Positions 51,348 through 60,942 of a stretch of DNA of 64,000 nucleotides are shown piece by piece. Where the stretch lies: contig NZ_KE386985.1 of NCBI RefSeq assembly GCF_000429925.1, positions 121,225 to 185,224 of the forward strand, given 5' to 3'. The translations under genes and the position numbers were made by a program. Source of the stretch: Desulfatirhabdium butyrativorans DSM 18734. Lineage in GTDB: Bacteria > Desulfobacterota > Desulfobacteria > Desulfobacterales > Desulfatirhabdiaceae. A model generated the notes under the pieces. The model made no database searches and was not told the origin of the DNA. It saw only the letters and a program-made list of their open reading frames with translations. Positions within the stretch are counted from its first letter, which is position 1; each line of letters starts with the position of its first letter.

Positions 51348-53012
51348 ATGCCCGTTCATGAACTTGCCGGAAAACCGGCGCCCGAATCCCTGCGTGTCAA
51401 CGTTCCGGCCCTTGTCAGCGCTTACTACACCCTGCATCCCGATCCGCTGGAACCTTCGCACCGGATCGCATTCGGCACATCGGGGCATCGGGGCTCCTCG
51501 CTGCGGTTGCAGTTCAACGAGGATCACATCGGCTGCATCACCCAGGCCATCTGTGAATACCGGGCATCCCAGGGCATTGTCGGGCCGCTGTTTCTGGGAA
51601 AGGATACACATGCCCTGTCCGAGCCGAGCTTCCGGACGGCAATGGAAGTGCTTGCGGCAAACGGTGTGCATGTTCAGGTTCAGCAAGGCTTCGGGTATAC
51701 GCCGACGCCCGTCGTTTCCCATGCCGTTCTGTGCTGGAATCGCGGCCACGACGCCGGGCAGAAGGCCGACGGCATTGTCATCACCCCTTCCCACAATCCG
51801 CCGGAGGATGGCGGTTTCAAGTACAATCCGCCACATGGCGGACCCGCGGAAACCGCCGTCACCAGCTGGATCGAAAAACGGGCCAACGACATGCTCCGGG
51901 ATCCGGCAGAATCGGTGAGGCGCATGCCTTATGCCAGGGCGCTCGCATCGGCGTTCGTCCATCCTTACGATTATATCGCCGCCTATGTCGGTGATCTGGA
52001 CAGCGTGATCGACATGGAGGCAATCCGGAATGCCGGGCTTCACCTCGGCGTCGATCCCATGGGCGGGGCTGCGGTGCATTACTGGGATGTCATCTCGGAT
52101 CGTTTCCGTCTCGACATCCGGGTGGTCAATCCGGCGGTGGATCCCGCCTTTTTGTTCATGACCGTGGACAAGGACGGGAAAATCCGGATGGACTGCTCAT
52201 CGCCCTATGCCATGCAGCGGCTGATCGGCCTGAAGGCGGCTGTGGATCTGGCCTTCGGAAACGATCCGGATGTGGATCGCCACGGGATCGTGACCCCGGA
52301 CGCCGGGCTGATGGCGCCCAATCCCTTTCTTGCCGTATGCATCGATTATCTGTTCCGGCACCGGCCGCAGTGGAACGCCTCGACAGCCGTCGGCAAAACC
52401 CTGGTCAGCAGCGCCATGATCGATCGGGTGGCGGCCAGCCTGAACAGATCCGTCGTGGAAGTCCCGGTCGGATTCAAATGGTTCGTTGACGGGCTCATTG
52501 GGGGGCGTTTCGGATTCTGTGGGGAAGAAAGCGCCGGCGCCACCCTGCTCCGGAAAAACGGGGATGTCTGGACGACGGACAAGGATGGCATCGTTCTCGA
52601 TCTTCTGGCTGCGGAAATTCTGGCGGTTACCGGGAAAACCCCGAGCATGCACTATGAGGCGCTGCAGCAGCGGCTGGGCAGTCCCGTATACGAGCGCATC
52701 GACGAAAAAGCCTCGGCCGGGCAGAAAGCGGCGCTGCTTTCCCTCTCGCCCGATGCCATCCAGACCCGTGAGCTTGCCGGAGAACCGATTCTGGCGAAAC
52801 TGACCCGTGCGCCGGGAAACGACCAGCCCATCGGCGGTCTCAAGGTCGTCACCGAAAACGGCTGGTTTGCGGCAAGGCCCAGCGGCACCGAAAACGTGTA
52901 CAAGATCTATGCGGAAAGCTTCAAAGGAAAGGCGCATCTGGCGCTGTTGCAGCAGGAAGCCCGATCCATGGTTGCCGGGGTCTTCGCCGCGGCCGGATGC
53001 CCGGCGGAATAG
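51348..53012 (+). CDS. pgm: Phosphoglucomutase, alpha-D-glucose-specific
   Basis: This 554-residue enzyme interconverts glucose 1- and 6-phosphate. ITPSHNPPEDGGFKYNPPHGG carries the phosphoserine loop, FGNDPDVDRHG is the metal-binding DxDxD region, FCGEESAGATLL is the sugar-binding loop and RPSGTENVYKIYAE the phosphate-binding loop. Length fits the Pgm (not GlmM) group. GAGAGGAGAG precedes the ATG. It joins GlgP (5210) functionally, taking its glucose 1-phosphate into glycolysis. Confidence 0.96.
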   Translation: MPVHELAGKPAPESLRVNVPALVSAYYTLHPDPLEPSHRIAFGTSGHRGSSLRLQFNEDHIGCITQAICEYRASQGIVGPLFLGKDTHALSEPSFRTAMEVLAANGVHVQVQQGFGYTPTPVVSHAVLCWNRGHDAGQKADGIVITPSHNPPEDGGFKYNPPHGGPAETAVTSWIEKRANDMLRDPAESVRRMPYARALASAFVHPYDYIAAYVGDLDSVIDMEAIRNAGLHLGVDPMGGAAVHYWDVISDRFRLDIRVVNPAVDPAFLFMTVDKDGKIRMDCSSPYAMQRLIGLKAAVDLAFGNDPDVDRHGIVTPDAGLMAPNPFLAVCIDYLFRHRPQWNASTAVGKTLVSSAMIDRVAASLNRSVVEVPVGFKWFVDGLIGGRFGFCGEESAGATLLRKNGDVWTTDKDGIVLDLLAAEILAVTGKTPSMHYEALQQRLGSPVYERIDEKASAGQKAALLSLSPDAIQTRELAGEPILAKLTRAPGNDQPIGGLKVVTENGWFAARPSGTENVYKIYAESFKGKAHLALLQQEARSMVAGVFAAAGCPAE

Positions 53013-53056
53013 AATCCGGAATCCGGGGCGCCAACTGCAAAACCAGCATATTTCGT

Positions 53057-53078
53057 CACCCCGGCGAAAGCCGGGGTG
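53057..53078. repeat. REP-like hairpin after pgm
   Basis: CACCCCGGC and GCCGGGGTG pair perfectly around a GAAA tetraloop, 45 bases after the pgm stop. The same core (CCGGCGAAAGCCGG) occurs at 28744-28760 and, inverted, at 63441-63458, with related copies at 25055, 43909 and 44036. It may double as a terminator structure. The rest of 53013-53293 shows no gene. Confidence 0.75.
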
Positions 53079-53293
53079 CCACAGGAGGACTTTCGCAATT
53101 GGCTTCCGTATTTGCTGGGGCGGGCTATGGACCCGCCCCGATGCCCGGTCCGGAGGCATATCGGAAAATCGGGGTCTGGAGAGTTGTTTACGGGTCTGTC
53201 GCATGGTGATCACCTCGCCAGAAGTCTTCAAATAACGCCTGAATCCTTTTTCCGTTTGGCGATGGATCGCATTCCTGGAGGAGGAAGCACCGA

Positions 53294-54829
53294 GTGCTTG
53301 CCAGAATCTTCAGCAGCGCCGTCATCGGCATCGATGCCTACATCATCGAGGTCGAAGTCGATCTGACGAACGGTTTGCCCAGTTTCGCCACTGTCGGACT
53401 GCCCGAGGCCGCCGTCAAGGAGAGCAAGGAGCGGGTCAAATCCGCCATCCAGAATTCGGGCTATTCCTTTCCGGATGACCGGATCACGGTCAATCTGGCT
53501 CCGGCCAACATCAAAAAGGAAGGTACGGGATTCGACCTGCCCATTGCGCTCGGGATCCTGACGGCGACCCGGCTCATCGTTCAGGAACGGGTGGACGGTT
53601 TTCTGGTGCTGGGCGAGCTTGCCCTGGATGGCAGAATCAAGCCGGTCAACGGCTCGCTGCCCATGGCCATCGCAGCCAGGGCGGCCGGATACCGGGGAAT
53701 TCTGGTCCCGTATGAAAACCGGCTCGAAGCCTCGGTCATCTCCGATCTCGACGTCATTCCCGTACAGAACCTCTCTCAGGCCATCGAATACCTGAGAGGC
53801 AATCAGAACATCGAGCCGGTGCGGACGGATATCGATCCGCTGTTCCGGAGGCAGGATCCGTACGGGGTGGATTTCGGCGAAGTCATGGGGCAGGAATACG
53901 CCAAGCGGGCGCTCGAGATTGCCGCATCCGGCGCCCACAATGTCATCATGGTCGGCCCGCCCGGATCCGGGAAGACCATGCTCGCCAAGCGTCTGCCCAC
54001 CATCCTGCCGCCGCTCGGGTTCGAGGAGGCCATCGAGACGACCAAGATTTTCAGCGTGGCCGGGATGTTGCCCAAGGACCAGGCGCTGATTACCACCCGG
54101 CCTTTCCGTTCCCCCCACCACACGATATCGGATGCCGGTCTGATCGGCGGTGGGCATTACCCGAGACCGGGGGAGGTCAGCATCGCCACCAACGGCGTGC
54201 TCTTTCTCGATGAGCTGCCCGAGTTCAAGAAGCATGTGCTCGAGGTGCTGCGCCAGCCCCTCGAAGACGAAAAAGTCACCATCTCCCGGGCATCGATGGC
54301 CATCACCTATCCGGCCCGGTTCATGCTGGTGGCTGCCATGAATCCCTGTCCCTGCGGCTATCTGTCGGATCCGAAACACGAGTGCAAGTGCTCGGCCCAC
54401 CAGATTCAGCGCTACCGCTCCCGTATCTCCGGGCCGCTCATCGATCGCATCGACATCCACATCGAAGTGCCCGCCGTTCCCTACAAGAAGCTGATGGGTG
54501 CAGGCTTCGATGCCGAAACGTCGGATGCCATCCGCAGCCGGGTCTGCAAGGCAAGAGCCATCCAGCAGGAGCGGTTCCGGAGCAGCTCCATTCACTGCAA
54601 CGCCCACATGGGAAGCCGCCTCATCCGGAAACACTGCAGGCTGGATGCCGAAGGCGTTTCCCTGATGGAAGGGGCCATCGACCGGTTGGGCCTTTCGGCC
54701 CGGGCCTTCAACCGGGTTCTCAAGATCGCCCGCACCATCGCCGATCTCGACGGCACGACGAATATCGAGGCGGATCACGTTTTTGAAGCCATTCAGTACC
54801 GGACGCTGGATCGCAGCAACAACAAGTAA
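53294..54829 (+). CDS. YifB-family Mg-chelatase-like AAA ATPase (ComM-like)
   Basis: This 511-residue protein has an N-terminal Lon-protease-like S5 domain ([20 protein letters not shown]), then the AAA core: [25 protein letters not shown] (Walker A), [24 protein letters not shown] (Walker B) and [18 protein letters not shown] with a Cys-rich CPCG...C.C site. ComM is a hexameric branch-migration helicase that helps natural transformation in some bacteria. The start is GTG with AGGAGG upstream. Confidence 0.93.
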   Translation: MLARIFSSAVIGIDAYIIEVEVDLTNGLPSFATVGLPEAAVKESKERVKSAIQNSGYSFPDDRITVNLAPANIKKEGTGFDLPIALGILTATRLIVQERVDGFLVLGELALDGRIKPVNGSLPMAIAARAAGYRGILVPYENRLEASVISDLDVIPVQNLSQAIEYLRGNQNIEPVRTDIDPLFRRQDPYGVDFGEVMGQEYAKRALEIAASGAHNVIMVGPPGSGKTMLAKRLPTILPPLGFEEAIETTKIFSVAGMLPKDQALITTRPFRSPHHTISDAGLIGGGHYPRPGEVSIATNGVLFLDELPEFKKHVLEVLRQPLEDEKVTISRASMAITYPARFMLVAAMNPCPCGYLSDPKHECKCSAHQIQRYRSRISGPLIDRIDIHIEVPAVPYKKLMGAGFDAETSDAIRSRVCKARAIQQERFRSSSIHCNAHMGSRLIRKHCRLDAEGVSLMEGAIDRLGLSARAFNRVLKIARTIADLDGTTNIEADHVFEAIQYRTLDRSNNK

Positions 54830-54966
54830 ACCAGTTGCAGCAGCGAACATCCGATGGGTTTCCACGCAGCAGGCTTTGGCCATCCTGCATGAAAACGATT
54901 TCCGAAGGCAGTCACCGATCATCATTTGTTGACAATCGTAAATCATGTATTTGCAGATTTATCATT

Positions 54967-55257
54967 ATGGAGATGCATAACCCACCACATCCTGGAGAAA
55001 TTCTGAAAGAAGAGGTCGTCGTCGCCGCCGCCGGCATCACGATTGCCGAGGCGGCAAGGCAACTCAGGGTATCTCGCGTCACATTATCCAGGATACTGAA
55101 CGGGAAGTCTTCCATAACCGCAGCGATGGCGCTTCGGCTAAGCGTTTGGCTGAAAACAAGCCCTGATGTATGGATGAACCTGCAAACGCAATATGATCTG
55201 TGGCGCGCCAGGCAAGATATGGATTGTGATATCACGCCAATCGTACTGGCTGCATGA
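54967..55257 (+). CDS. higA: HigA-family antitoxin (Xre-type HTH), orphan
   Basis: This 96-residue protein opens MEMHNPPHPGEILKEEVV, the HigA N-terminal signature. An HTH follows (ITIAEAARQLRVSRVTLSRILNGKSSIT), and the C-terminal LSVWLKTSPDVWMNLQTQYDLW is the family's conserved stretch. HigA normally neutralises the RNase HigB, whose short gene lies directly upstream. Here the 137 bases upstream have no HigB-like frame, only a TTGACA box and a TAAATC/GATTTA dyad that may be its operator. It appears to be a solitary antitoxin. Confidence 0.88.
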   Translation: MEMHNPPHPGEILKEEVVVAAAGITIAEAARQLRVSRVTLSRILNGKSSITAAMALRLSVWLKTSPDVWMNLQTQYDLWRARQDMDCDITPIVLAA

Positions 55258-55307
55258 AAAGAAGCCAGCACGAAAGACGGGCATGGCGCGGATTTCCACG
55301 TTTATTT

Positions 55308-55620
55308 AGTGCCTGAACGGAAAACCCGTTTTGGGTACAACATGAGCCGGAGGGCAGGCTGTTTTGCGATGCAGCGGGAACTTGTCTGAAGCCGCCGGAG
55401 TCACGCCAACGGCGTGATGGGTTGGGCGTTCTCGGGGAGAAAGCATGAATTAAAACCCTCATTAATTGGATTCGGCTTTTCTGGGTGGACCCGGATCCGC
55501 CCGACCCGTACGAGAGATCGGGCGGCTGTCCTGTGTTCCGCAGGATTTCAAGCTGTATCGCAAAATTGCCTGCCCGCAGGCGGCGCGCTGCTCCAAACGG
55601 GGGTTTTTCGTTCAAGCACG
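55308..55620. repeat. MITE copy split by a second element
   Basis: The left end TAGTGCCTGAACGGAAAACC starts at 55307-55308 and the right end ends TTTTTCGTTCAAGCACG at 55620, an inverse pair. The left half to about 55370 and the right half from about 55553 match the element at 17661. Between them lie GATGCAGCGGGAACTTG, GAAGCCGCCGGAG and TCGGGCGGCTG, shared with the element at 48152. It fills most of the 372-base gap ahead of the histidine kinase gene. Confidence 0.7.
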
Positions 55621-55629
55621 AGGTAAGCG

Positions 55630-57084
55630 ATGACCGGGCAGTCACTCCCATTTCAGTGGAAATCCTTCAGCCTGAAGATTCTGTTGCCAACAGGGCTCAC
55701 CCTTGCGCTGTTTGTTCTGGCAATGGTTGTGTGGATCATTCCCGCGATCCAGGAAAACAGCATGGAGCGCAAACGGGAAATGATCCGGGAGCTGACCAAT
55801 TCGGCCTGGAACATTCTGGCCAAACTGGAAAACGATGAACGGGCGGGGATGCTGAGCCGGGAGCAGGCGCAGCAGCAGGCCATCGACCAGATCCGCAACC
55901 TGAATTATGGCCAGCACATGAAGGACTATTTCTGGATCAACGACATGCATCCGCGAATGGTCATCCACCCCTATCGGGCAGACCTGAACGGTGCGGATTT
56001 AAGCGACTATCGGGACCCGAACGGCAAGCGGGTATTCGTGGAATTTGTCGATGTGGTGAAGCGTTCCGGTTCCGGATATGTGGGCTACATGTGGCAGGAT
56101 CGTGACGATACGCGGCACATCGTACCGAAAATTTCCTATGTCAAGGGTTTTGAGCCCTGGGGATGGATCATCGGCACCGGGATTTACGTGGATGATGTGC
56201 ATGCGGAAATGCGTTCGCTGATCCATTCGGTCATGAAGATTTCCGCAATGATTCTGCTGATGGTGTCGCTGCTGATGGCGGTCATTATCCGGCAAAGCTA
56301 TCAAACCCAGAAGCAGTTGCGCATCGAAGAGGATGAGCGCAGGAAGGTTCAGGAGAGCCTGGTGTTTTCCGAGAAGATGGCTTCCCTGGGAAAGCTTGCG
56401 GCAATGGTGGCTCATGAGATCAACAATCCGCTTTCCGGCATTCTTTCCTATGCCAGGCTTTCATCCCGCTATCTGAAGCAGGCTGCCTGCGATCCGGGTG
56501 TTGCGGCGGAAATCCATGGCAATCTCGATTTTATCGCGAACGAGGCCAAGCGCTGCGGTGCCATCGTGCAGAATCTGATGCTCTTTGCCAAACGCGCTTC
56601 CGGAGATGTGAAGACCACCCATCTCAACGAGATTATCGATACGGCTCTGAAGGTCATCGATCACAGCGCCCGAATGAAAAATCTGACGCTCGGCAAGGAA
56701 CTGGCGGAAGGGGACGATCTGCTCCAGTGCGATCCGGGCGCCATCCAGCAGATTCTGGTCGCCATGATCGTCAATGCCATCGAATCTTCCTCGCCGGGAG
56801 GAGCGATCGTCGTTTCGACCGACTACCGGGATCCGGATAACGTTCAGCTCCGATTGCGGGATTTTGGAGCCGGCATCGCACCGGATCAATTGCCGCACAT
56901 TTTCGAGCCATTCTTTTCGACGAAGGAAAGCAGCAAGAGCCTGGGCCTGGGCTTGTCCGTGGTATACGGCATTGTCCGCCGCCACGGCGGGTCCATCAGC
57001 GTCGATTCACGCGTCGGCGAGGGAACCGAATTCGTCATCACGCTTCCCCGCACCCAGCAGACCCCGACCAACCAGACGGCATAA
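55630..57084 (+). CDS. Sensor histidine kinase with single Cache domain (NtrB-type)
   Basis: This 484-residue kinase has TM1 (LTLALFVLAMVVWIIPAI), an sCache sensor (about 45-195, with YGQHMKDYFWINDMHPRMVIHP and GWIIGTGIYVDDV), TM2 (ISAMILLMVSLLMAVII), a short coiled coil, the H box LAAMVAHEINNPLSGIL, the N box MIVNAIESSS and G boxes (LRDFGAGIAPD, LGLGLSVVYGIV). Like other NtrB/DctB types it should phosphorylate a sigma-54 activator; the gene for one starts 14 bases after its stop. The ligand is unknown. Confidence 0.93.
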   Translation: MTGQSLPFQWKSFSLKILLPTGLTLALFVLAMVVWIIPAIQENSMERKREMIRELTNSAWNILAKLENDERAGMLSREQAQQQAIDQIRNLNYGQHMKDYFWINDMHPRMVIHPYRADLNGADLSDYRDPNGKRVFVEFVDVVKRSGSGYVGYMWQDRDDTRHIVPKISYVKGFEPWGWIIGTGIYVDDVHAEMRSLIHSVMKISAMILLMVSLLMAVIIRQSYQTQKQLRIEEDERRKVQESLVFSEKMASLGKLAAMVAHEINNPLSGILSYARLSSRYLKQAACDPGVAAEIHGNLDFIANEAKRCGAIVQNLMLFAKRASGDVKTTHLNEIIDTALKVIDHSARMKNLTLGKELAEGDDLLQCDPGAIQQILVAMIVNAIESSSPGGAIVVSTDYRDPDNVQLRLRDFGAGIAPDQLPHIFEPFFSTKESSKSLGLGLSVVYGIVRRHGGSISVDSRVGEGTEFVITLPRTQQTPTNQTA

Positions 57085-57098
57085 AGGAGCTTTTCAGC

Positions 57099-58445
57099 AT
57101 GAAACCAGCGGATATAGGCATACTGATTGTTGACGATGAAGCTTCGGTTCGGGATTCCCTCTGCAAATGGTTCAGACTGGATGGGTACCGGGTGGATACG
57201 GCGGATGAAGGTGCCAGCGCGCTCAGAAAACTTCAGGACGATTCCTGGGACATCGTGTTGCTGGACATCAAGATGCCGGGCATGGACGGCCTGGAGTTGC
57301 AGCGGCGGATCAAACAGATCGACAAGGATATCGTCACGATCGTCATGACCGCCTTCGCTTCGGTGGATACGAGCATCCAGGCCATGAAAGAAGGGGCTTT
57401 CGATTATATCGTCAAACCCATCGATCCGGACGATATGGGACACTTGATCCGCAATGCCGTGCAACACCGCCAGTTGCTGACGGAAAACCTCAACCTGCGG
57501 CAGCAACTGGCGGAAATGTCGTATTCCGATGAAATTGTGGGCGAAAGCGACGCCATTCGGCAGGTTCTGGCCAGAGTTGCCACGGTGGCGCAGACCGATT
57601 CGACCGTCATGATCCGCGGCGAGAGCGGGACCGGCAAGGAGCTGGTCGCCATGGCCATTCACGGAAACAGCAACCGCAGATATTTCCCCATGATCACCAT
57701 CAACTGTGGCGCCTATACCGAAGGCCTGCTGGAAAGCGAGCTCTTCGGCCACGAAAAAGGCGCCTTTACGGGTGCAATGTACCGCAGGCGGGGTAAGCTG
57801 GAGATGGCGGACAAGGGAACCCTGTTTCTGGATGAAATCGGCAATATCGGCCGGAAGATGCAAATGGACCTGCTGCGGGTGATCGAGTCCCGGCAGTTTA
57901 CGCGTCTGGGCGGAGACAAACAGATCCAGGCGGATTTCCGGATCATCAGTGCGACCAACCGGGACCTGGAGCAGGCGGTCCGGGAAGGCAGTTTTCGCGA
58001 AGACCTGTACTATCGGCTGAATGTGTTTTCCATAACCCTTCCCCCGCTTCGGGAGCGAAAATCCGATATTCCGCTCATCGCGCGGTTTTTCATGAATCGG
58101 TTCGCGCGTTCGATGAACAAGGCCGTTACGGATATTTCTCCGGAAACACTGGATATGCTCATGAAATACAATTGGCCGGGCAACATCCGTGAGCTGCGCA
58201 ACGTGATCGAGCGGGCGATGGTGGGTGCAAAGAGCTCCCGGATCGATCCCGGCGATCTGTCCTTTCCCTTTCATCCGTCTCCCGGAGCTGTGGAGGACGA
58301 GTCCCTTGAGGCTGTGGAAAAAAACCATATTCAGAACATCCTGAGCCGAACGGGGGGCAATGTCTCCCAGGCTGCTGCAATTCTCAAGATCAGCCGGCTG
58401 ACATTGTACAACAAGATCGAAAAATACCAACTGAAAAAGGGATGA
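57099..58445 (+). CDS. Sigma-54-dependent response regulator (NtrC family)
   Basis: This 448-residue protein has a REC domain (ILIVDDEASVRD, IVLLDIKMPGMDG, VKPID), the AAA+ domain (IRGESGTGKELVAMAIH, EKGAFTGAMYRRRGK with the sigma-54-contacting GAFTGA loop, GTLFLDEIG), and a Fis-type HTH (GNVSQAAAILKISRLTLYNKI). It is the partner of the kinase upstream and would activate sigma-54 promoters. The one I see in the window (11020-11035) is a possible target, not shown. AAAGGAG lies about 10 bases before the ATG. Confidence 0.95.
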   Translation: MKPADIGILIVDDEASVRDSLCKWFRLDGYRVDTADEGASALRKLQDDSWDIVLLDIKMPGMDGLELQRRIKQIDKDIVTIVMTAFASVDTSIQAMKEGAFDYIVKPIDPDDMGHLIRNAVQHRQLLTENLNLRQQLAEMSYSDEIVGESDAIRQVLARVATVAQTDSTVMIRGESGTGKELVAMAIHGNSNRRYFPMITINCGAYTEGLLESELFGHEKGAFTGAMYRRRGKLEMADKGTLFLDEIGNIGRKMQMDLLRVIESRQFTRLGGDKQIQADFRIISATNRDLEQAVREGSFREDLYYRLNVFSITLPPLRERKSDIPLIARFFMNRFARSMNKAVTDISPETLDMLMKYNWPGNIRELRNVIERAMVGAKSSRIDPGDLSFPFHPSPGAVEDESLEAVEKNHIQNILSRTGGNVSQAAAILKISRLTLYNKIEKYQLKKG

Positions 58446-58466
58446 TGATCACCAGGCGCCGCGACA

Positions 58467-58994
58467 ATGTCCCGTATCTATCTGGTACCCATTCATCTGA
58501 ATGCCCCCGAATGGCTCGGGAGGCTCAGGGCCTGTATCGAGAAAACCTTCGGCATTCGGGCCAAATGCTGCAGCTTCCCCATCGATCTGCCGGCGGCCTT
58601 TGATCCCGCCAGAAATCAGTACAGCTCATCGTTGATCCTGCAGCAACTGATCGCCAACCCTCCTGCTGATGCCCGCAAAATTCTGGGTATCACCGATGTG
58701 GACCTGTTCATTCCCATCTTGACCTATGTTTTCGGCGAAGCCCAACTCGACGGCATTGGCGCCGTGGTTTCCCTGCACCGGCTCAAAAACCGGTTTTACG
58801 GTCTGCCGGAGGACAACGATCTGATGGTTGAGCGGCTGATGAAAGAGTCGGTGCATGAGCTGGGACATACGTTCGGATTGTTCCATTGCGCATGGTTCGG
58901 CTGCGCACTGAATGCATCCACCTATGTGGAGGATATCGACCAGAAATCCTGCGAGCTCTGCCCGGACTGCCGGAATGCGATCGGATTGGCGTGA
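58467..58994 (+). CDS. Archaemetzincin-family zinc metalloprotease
   Basis: This 175-residue protein has the archaemetzincin zinc site HELGHTFGLFHC followed by CALN and, 17 residues on, CELCPDC. The family pattern is HExxHxxGxxHCx4CxM...CxxC; here the Met-turn residue is Leu. The first His triplet and all four Cys are present. The N-terminal half (YLVPIHLNAPEWLGRL, VDLFIPILTYVFGEAQL) is also typical. Its substrates are unknown. It follows the regulator by 21 bases and may share its transcript. Confidence 0.9.
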   Translation: MSRIYLVPIHLNAPEWLGRLRACIEKTFGIRAKCCSFPIDLPAAFDPARNQYSSSLILQQLIANPPADARKILGITDVDLFIPILTYVFGEAQLDGIGAVVSLHRLKNRFYGLPEDNDLMVERLMKESVHELGHTFGLFHCAWFGCALNASTYVEDIDQKSCELCPDCRNAIGLA

Positions 58995-59113
58995 GAAATT
59001 CGGGAGGGAGGCTTCGCTGGGCCGCACCGGAAGGCCGAAAATCGCCGTCTGTTGCGCCCAGCGTGGGTTTTTGCTGGATCGGGCGTGCGGACCGAAAGCC
59101 CGCACGCTGGGGA

Positions 59114-60436
59114 TCAATGTTTCACTTTTTCACCGCCGTCAGCCATGGTGAATCCCAGTTTGGGTTCGAAAATGACGCCTGCAGGAACGGCGGCCATCCT
59201 GGGTGTCTTGATCAGAAATGTCAGCCCTGCGGCAAGGACACACAGCATTGCGGCCAGCACGAAGGCCGAGTTGAAATTGCCGGTGGCTGTAACCATCATC
59301 TGGGACACGCGGCTCATGACAAAACCGCCGATGCCCCATGCCGAGAACAGGATGCCGTAGTTGATGCCGAAGGACTTGAGGCCCCATAAATCCTTGGCGA
59401 AAGAGGGAAACAGACACAGGTTGGACCCGTAGCTGAAACCGATAAAGGTTGCCAGCAACAGGATCAGGACCGCGTTTCCGCGGGCCGCTCCGACCAGCGA
59501 AATGGCCGCAACCATCAGAAGCGCCTGCAGCCCCAGCATCAGCAGCAGCGTATGATTCCTGCCGATTTTGTCCGATAGAATCCCGGCAACGACGCGGCCG
59601 CTCGCATTTCCCACCGCCATGATCGCCACAGCCAGAAATGCCGCATTGGGCATGCTCTGTTTGGCCATGCCGGCGATGCTGCTGATCACCATCAGGCCAA
59701 CGCCCGATCCGATGAAGAAGATGAACCACAGAATGTAGAAATTGGCCGATTTCAAGATGTCACGGGGGGTGGCATCCACCGTCGGCTGTTGTTTCCTGGC
59801 TGTGGCCGGATTTTTGGGTTTTGCGCCCTGGGGGACGTAGCCCTTCGGCGGATTGACCAGGAGCAGGGACAGGCCGCATACCACGACCAGAAATGCGCAT
59901 CCGAAGACCATCATGGAGCGGTTGATGCCCATGGTTTTCAGTAAATATTCGGATAGTGGCGCGATATACACCGATGCCAGTCCGAAACCCGCCACCACCA
60001 TCCCTGCGATCAGCCCCGTTTTTGAGGGGGGAAACCATTTCAGTGCCGGCGGTGTGGCGGCGGAGTATCCGAACCCGAATCCGGAGCCTGCCAGAACACC
60101 AAAACCCGTGACCCAGGCGATATAGCTGTTGCTGAACGAGCACATCAGCAAACCCATTGCAACCAGAAGTCCTCCGATGAAAGCGGTGACGCGCGGCCCG
60201 ATCCTGTCCTGGCATTTTCCGGCGACGACCATGGAGAAAGCAAAGCAGAGGCAGCAAACCGAATATGGGTCGTTCAGTTGCGCAGCGCTCCAGGTGAACA
60301 AACCATCTTTTGCCGCAATCGAGGCGGCAATGGACCCCTTGAAGATGCTCCATGTGTAGAGGATGCCCAGCGCGAGATTGATGCCGATTCCCGCGAATGT
60401 GACCAGCCAACCCTTGTTTTTCACTGCTTCCGCCAT
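59114..60436 (-). CDS. OFA-family MFS transporter (oxalate:formate antiporter-like)
   Basis: This 440-residue protein has 12 predicted hydrophobic spans. GIGINLALGILYTWSIFKG in TM1, YSVCCLCFAFSMVVAGKCQDRIGPR in the TM2-3 loop, and GFGFGYSAATPPALKWFPPSKTGLIAG are OFA family signatures. Members exchange oxalate for formate or carry other monocarboxylates. GGAGGGGGT precedes the ATG at 60436. Its stop is near GC-rich hairpins (59083-59107). Confidence 0.88.
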   Translation of the reverse strand: MAEAVKNKGWLVTFAGIGINLALGILYTWSIFKGSIAASIAAKDGLFTWSAAQLNDPYSVCCLCFAFSMVVAGKCQDRIGPRVTAFIGGLLVAMGLLMCSFSNSYIAWVTGFGVLAGSGFGFGYSAATPPALKWFPPSKTGLIAGMVVAGFGLASVYIAPLSEYLLKTMGINRSMMVFGCAFLVVVCGLSLLLVNPPKGYVPQGAKPKNPATARKQQPTVDATPRDILKSANFYILWFIFFIGSGVGLMVISSIAGMAKQSMPNAAFLAVAIMAVGNASGRVVAGILSDKIGRNHTLLLMLGLQALLMVAAISLVGAARGNAVLILLLATFIGFSYGSNLCLFPSFAKDLWGLKSFGINYGILFSAWGIGGFVMSRVSQMMVTATGNFNSAFVLAAMLCVLAAGLTFLIKTPRMAAVPAGVIFEPKLGFTMADGGEKVKH

Positions 60437-60942
60437 ACCCCCTCCTTTGGATGATAATCTGCTTCTGCCGTCGATGATGAAGTACCGAATGGGTCTGTAA
60501 CCTGCACAGGAGGGATGAAGCAATAAGGATACCACCAGAGGATGGAGATTGATCGCGAATGAAGAATATACGTAATAACAAATGGTTGAAAATCAATGAT
60601 GGCAGGCGGCATTACGGGTCATGCTGTCCGTGATGAAGGGAGCAGTGTTTAATAATGATACAAAAGACGATCAAATTTAAACGAATGGAAAATTTGAATA
60701 CAATTCATATATTTGAAAGGAATCGCTTTGTTTATATTGTAAACACTGCTCTGTAAATATTTTGAACAGCGACAGGGGGGCTGGGAACGACCGCATCAAA
60801 ACAGCCTGCCCCCTGGCCCGGGTTAGGCAGAACGTGAGGTTCCGTTCCGGCGCAGGAGGGAATGGCCGCCGCGAAAGAAATCCCATGCGGGATGAATGCA
60901 ATGGTCTGGAAGCACAGGGAGATTCGCAGGGAAGAGAAACAT
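60437..60942. promoter_or_regulatory. 506-base gap with AT-rich island and a 12-base inverted repeat
   Basis: GAGCAGTGTTTA (60640-60651) and TAAACACTGCTC (60740-60751) are exact inverse copies flanking 88 AT-rich bases, which stand out from the GC-rich surroundings. No gene is visible. The island lies upstream of the OFA transporter, so it may hold its promoter and operator; several TTGA and TTAAA-like boxes exist on the minus strand but none is convincing. A second hairpin with GCCTGCC and GGCAG arms lies near 60805-60831. Confidence 0.5.

Noticed and set aside
59057-59107. Hairpins after the archaemetzincin and OFA genes as strong terminators
   Set aside because: CCCA/TGGG followed by TTTTT is a very short stem, and the GCGTGCGG/CCGCACGC stem lacks a T-run; they may help end transcription but evidence is weak.
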